From Mesotaenium endlicherianum (taxonomy: Eukaryota > Streptophyta > Zygnematophyceae > Zygnematales > Mesotaeniaceae), in the NCBI GenBank assembly GCA_009602735.1, contig WELA01006783.1:183654-227950 (forward strand): DNA of 44,297 nt, given 5' to 3'. Below are positions 40,234 through 44,297 of the stretch, in pieces (position 1 is the first letter of the stretch; each line of letters starts with the position of its first letter). A program made the position numbers and the translations under genes. Below the pieces are notes generated by a model. That model worked only from the letters and a program-made list of their open reading frames with translations. It had not been told where the DNA came from and did not search any database.

Positions 40234-43200
40234 GAGGATGCTAGAGATAGTGAGTCGTCACTAGCTGCCCTCGTAGCAGGTATTATGGGTCCTGCTGAAC
40301 TGGATTCACTATGCATGCCTGACAAACAGATAAAGGAGACCATCAGTAATATAGACGTCCAGAGAGTGCACACTCTGGATGCTCTTGTTCCACCTGATGT
40401 CCAACATTTCTTTGCTACGTCAGGAGAACAATGCGAAAGTCAGGAAAAGACAGTCCCCCCTATCCTACTGCATTGCATGATTGCAGGTAGGAAGGTGAGG
40501 GCATTTGTTGACGGAGGGGCGTCACATACTTTTATTCACAAGGACTTAGTTAAGCGGCTAAGGCTGCCTACTGTCACCCAAGGGAATAGAAAAATATTCC
40601 TTGGAGATGCCTCAAGTATCCCGGGAGGAGTTATAACCAAGCCTATTGAGGTCCAGTTAGGTTCTGGCATTGCAGTTCTAACTGAAACGCTTACATTTGA
40701 GGTACTCAACACTGGCTTTTATGATCTCGTGCTAGGCAGGTCCTGGCTTAATAGACATCAAGCTGAAGTGTGTTGGAGCAGAGGTACAGTTAAAGTGAGA
40801 GGAGCCAGTGATGGGCAGACTGACTTGGCACCCACCAGTGCTCTTCCTCTTGTCCTGTGTGGATGGCAAATGAAGGAAAAGAAGAGGCTTCCAGAAGGAT
40901 GCAAGTTGCTGAATGCAATGGAGTTCGTCAAAAGCTGGAACCAGAAGGAAGACAGAATGTTCTGTCTGCTGCTAAGAGAGGTACCTCCTCAACCTGAAGA
41001 AGTGGTTGAGAAAAAGGTAAGCCCTCCGGAGCACCCTACTGCTGCAAAAATTGTTGCTCAGTACACTGATGTGTTTAACATGCCTCCAGGACTACCCCCT
41101 AAAAGGGAAGTAGATCATAGGATTGATCTATTACCTGGTAGCCAGCCACCCTGGCAACGCACTTATGGCTTGTCTTATTTGGAGAGCGAGGAGTTGAAAA
41201 CACAGATTGCAGAGCTGGAGGAAAATGGTTACATTTCTCCCAGTAAATCACCGTACGGCGCACCTATCCTATTTGTTAAGAAAAAGGATGGCAGTATGCG
41301 GATGTGTGTGGATTACAGAGCCCTGAACAGAATTACAGTAAAGAACAAGTATGCTTTACCCAGAATCGAGGACTTGCTTGATACCCTGTCTGGCGCTAAG
41401 GTGTTCAGTAAGATAGATCTCAAGAGTGGTTATCATCAAATCAGAATTGCTGAGGGGGATGAACACAAGACTGCTTTCCGCACACGTTATGGACACTATG
41501 AGTTCAACGTGATGCCATTTGGACTGACTAATGCTCCTGCTACCTTTATGGGTGCTATGAATGACATTTTCAGACCTTATTTGGATAAGTTTGTGCAAGT
41601 TTTCCTGGATGATATTTTAATTTTCTCTAAAGATGAAGCTCAGCACACTGAACACTTAAAGAAAGTGCTGGACACTCTGCGGAAAAATCACTTGTATGCT
41701 AAAATGAGCAAGTGTGATTTCTTTAAGGAAAGTATTGAATTCTTAGGCCACGTTGTCAGTAAAGAGGGCATCAGTGTGGATCCTAAGAAAGTCCAGACCA
41801 TAAGGGACTGGCCAGTACCACAGTCTGTCTCTGAAGTTAGATCCTTCCTCGGGTTGGCTAACTACTATAGGAGATTTATTGAGAATTATTCCACAAAGGC
41901 CAGTAAACTGACTGACCTTACTAAGAAAGACATCGGGTATGTGTGGGGGGAAGAGCAGCAGGCTGCCTTCCAGACCCTTAAAGATGCCCTTTGTTCTGCC
42001 CCAGTGCTAGCCGTGTATGACCCCAGCAAACCGGTGCAGGTGGTTACTGATGCCTCTGATTTTGCCATGGGTGCTATTTTGTTGCAGCCTGCTGACAAAA
42101 CCACAAAGGATGGTAAGGTACGGCAGGAGTGGCATCCTGTGTTGTATGAGTCTATGAAATTTAATCCAGCGGAGATTAATTACTCAGTGCATGATAAAGA
42201 GCTGCTAGCTATCATTCATGTACTCAAACAGTGGAGAGCATACTTACATGGTAAAGCTTTTAAGGTGATTACAGATCATCTAGCTCTGACCCACTTTCAG
42301 AAGAAGTCCAAGCTGTCGAGGAGGGAGAACCGCTGGAGCCAGATGCTGGAGCAGTTCCAAGTCCAGATCGACTACAAACCAGGGAAGTTGAATCCTGCTG
42401 ATGCACTCTCTAGAAGACCTGACTTGCAAGAAAGGAACTTTAGTCAGCATGCTGTAGATAAAGTCCTGTGTGCACTCACTTCACTAAAGGTGAAAAAGTC
42501 CTTCCTTGAACAACTTAGGAAAGCCTACCTTTCTGACCCAACATTTGAGCCCAGCCCCACTACTGGTGTGTGTCGTGCTACTGCACTCGGGTATAAGCTC
42601 AAGGGAGGGGTCTGGGTGACTGAAACCACTTCAGGCAGGCTGAAGCTGGTCATTCCTAATAACTTGGAAATAAGGTCTCTCTTACTGAGTCAAGCTCATG
42701 ACAGTCTCCTGGGTGGACATTTGGGGCAGGCCAAAACTGTTGGCAAACTGGCAAAACATTATCATTGGGAGGGGTTACCCCGGGAGGTCTTGAAATATGT
42801 CAAGTCCTGTGACCAGTGTCAGAGAAATAAGTCTCGGCACACACCACCCGGAGGTCTCTTGCAACCGCTACCCATCCCAGCGGGACGCTGGGAAACTATA
42901 TCCATGGACTGGGTGGTCTCACTACCAAGAACTGCCAACGGGCATGATTCAATACTGGTAGTCGTGGATAAACTGACAAAAATGGTCATTTTTATCCCCA
43001 CAACTGTCAAAGTGACTGCACTCGAAACAGCGAGACAGTTTTACAACCATGTAGTATGCCAACATGGGCTCCCTTCTAATATCATCTCAGACAGAGACTC
43101 AAAATTCACCTCTAAGTTCTGGAGAGCTTTAATGGGGTTAATGGGAGTCAAACAGCTGCTCAGCACAGCAAACCACCCTCAGACTGATGGGCAGACTGAA

Positions 43201-44181
43201 AGAACTAACCGAGTTCTGCAGGAGGTGCTGAGAGCATATATTAACCAAAAACAAGATAATTGGGATGACCTGTTGCCTCAAATTCAGTTTGCGGTCAACA
43301 GTGCGGTGCACGCGTCAACGGGCAAGACTCCTTTTGAACTCAGCCTGGGTAGAGTCCCTAAGTCTCCTCTAGATGTGCTAGGGGAATCTTTAACTCACCC
43401 TGAAGGAATTGACAACCCGGTCTCCCTCCAGTTAACTCAGGAGTTTGCTGACACATCAGAAGTCCAACAAAACCTGCACAAAGCCCAAGAAAACCAACAA
43501 AAATACGCTAATCAACACCGTTGGGAACTGACATTTTCTAAGGGCGATTTAGTCAAACTGCATTCTCAGCACCTGTACCTCCCTGGTGTGGACAAGAAAA
43601 AGCTTGGCCCTGTCTGGGTCGGTCCATATTCGGTAGTGCGTCGTGTCGGTCAGAATGCTTACAAATTGAACATGTCAGCGGACTAGAAGGGTCACCTGGT
43701 CTTTAATGTCTCCTTCCTGGAACCATACATCAAAGGTGATACACTGTTCACAGGTCGGTTGCCTGTCCAACCGGGACCGATCCCCGCTGTCCGGGACGGC
43801 GATCCTGAGGAATATGAGGTCGATGAGATTTTAGACGCTCGCTCGGTCCGTCGATCATCTAAATATGTCATGAAGTACCTCATCCAATACAAGGGTTACG
43901 ATGCCTCTGGGGACACTTGGGAATTTAAAGATCAGCTGACCAATGCCAAAGTGGCGTTGAAACGGAGGGGGATGCCACAGTTAGTGACAGTTGTGACAGG
44001 CAGCCCACCTTTCAAATTAAGTTGGAGGGAGTGGTATTCTCTGTTCACCATATTACACACTCAACCTGCGCTCACACTCACTTGCTCTCCAACTCAATTT
44101 TCCCTTATATTCACTCACACCAGGTATTCCACACTAGGAACTCTCCCGATCACGTTCCTCTTCATCAAGGGCACTCAATAG
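40198..44181 (+). pseudogene. pol: Pol polyprotein (PR-RT-RNaseH-IN-chromodomain) of element C with one amber codon
   Basis: Read from the slippage point: protease ([11 protein letters not shown]; Asp-Gly-Gly, a variant I recall in plant gypsy elements), RT ([22 protein letters not shown], catalytic FLDD intact), RNase H ([14 protein letters not shown]), integrase with HHCC finger (HDSLLGGH ... CDQC) and D,D-35-E at codons 42907, 43090 and 43198, then a complete chromodomain (EEYEVDEILDAR ... YLIQYKGYDASGDTWEF). TAG at 43684-43686 interrupts between integrase and chromodomain in the position where the family has Trp before K-x-H-x-V-F-x-V-S. The frame is open on both sides to TAG 44179-44181. 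With one nonsense codon in over 1,300, this is the youngest-looking pol of the three. Confidence 0.92.
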
Positions 44182-44297
44182 CGGCAAAGTATCATGACTT
44201 CACTAACTGCATTGTGTTTATGATTGAGCAGGATGACTCAAAAGTCGGAGCTCAAGAGGAAGAGAAGGGCGGAAGAGGCACATGCAGAATACTTGCA
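44182..44297 (+). other. Start of the 3' untranslated region of element C
   Basis: An ATG at 44232 opens a frame rich in Lys, Arg and Glu (MTQKSELKRKRRAEE) that runs off the window. It is too short to judge. Confidence 0.3.

Larger units (their letters stand above)
37983..44297 (+). mobile_element. Ty3/gypsy chromovirus element C (right end beyond window)
   Basis: A different family from copies A and B: other LTRs, gag and pol sequence, and a complete chromodomain. The order is LTR, primer site, gag, frameshift cassette, PR-RT-RNaseH-IN-chromodomain, untranslated tail. The only coding fault seen is TAG 43684-43686. The five bases before the LTR are GGCTG (37978-37982), which should recur after the 3' LTR. 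Confidence 0.92.

Noticed and set aside
10313..43690. Reassigned TAG codon (as in some ulvophyte algae) to explain internal ambers
   Set aside because: Frames also end naturally at TAG (10439, 28744, 44179), and other breaks are TAA, TGA and frameshifts. Ordinary decay explains the data better; only a genome-wide count could revive the idea.
44232..44297. Third ORF (envelope-like or accessory) after pol in element C
   Set aside because: Only about 20 codons are visible before the window ends; the Lys/Arg/Glu-rich start is not informative.
1..44297. CRISPR arrays, rRNA or tRNA genes, bacterial operons
   Set aside because: No regularly spaced direct repeats with unique spacers, no rRNA or tRNA-like folds and no bacterial gene order were seen; spliced genes and LTR elements indicate eukaryotic nuclear DNA.

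Overview
The window is nuclear DNA from a green-lineage eukaryote. The LTR retrotransposons prime from a tRNA-iMet-type site (TGGTATCGGAGC), as most plant Ty3/gypsy elements do. The remains of host genes (bystin-, NSUN5-, DDB2- and carotenoid-dioxygenase-like) carry GT/AG splice boundaries. A charophyte or early land plant would fit, but the species cannot be fixed from the sequence. There is one N gap (11817-11853) and two single Ns (19093, 35711). No intact host gene is visible. Nearly everything is transposon, transposon remnant, captured or decaying gene fragment, or low-complexity DNA.

Layout. 1-6205: Ty3/gypsy chromovirus copy A, missing most of its 5' LTR. 6206-10780: PIF/Harbinger copy R1, holding exons 1 and 2 of an accessory gene (minus strand), a shared promoter region of about 1.07 kb, and a DDE_Tnp_4 transposase (plus strand) with one frameshift and one amber stop. 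10781-16500: GC-rich, microsatellite-rich DNA with exon-sized pieces of three unrelated host genes, all on the minus strand. 16565-20634: a second accessory gene (R2) with all its exons, including a tandemly duplicated in-phase exon. 20784-24085: the Harbinger promoter copied as a large inverted repeat, with a 1.2-kb AT-rich TIR element inside one arm. 24588-28746: a decayed multi-exon gene that looks like a CACTA/EnSpm-related transposase. 29994-37270: gypsy copy B, bounded by a CGCAT target-site duplication, heavily decayed and with a rearranged 3' end of three LTR pieces. 37734-37926: a carotenoid-cleavage-dioxygenase exon remnant. 37983-44297: a second Ty3/gypsy chromovirus family (element C), nearly intact and running off the right edge.

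Main points. Both gypsy families place gag and pol in the -1 relation, and at the end of gag each carries a canonical slippery heptamer (A_AAA_AAC; T_TTA_AAA) followed 7-10 nt later by a perfect stem-loop that contains the gag stop codon. Copies A and B share a D-to-N change in the RT YxDD-type box and a Trp-to-TGA stop inside the chromodomain, so defects were already present in their common source. The Harbinger accessory gene has two alternative in-phase copies of one small exon. The inverted promoter repeat could make hairpin RNA against the Harbinger family. The 3' end of copy B contains a near-identical copy of copy A's 3' flank starting at a single N, which may be an assembly error.
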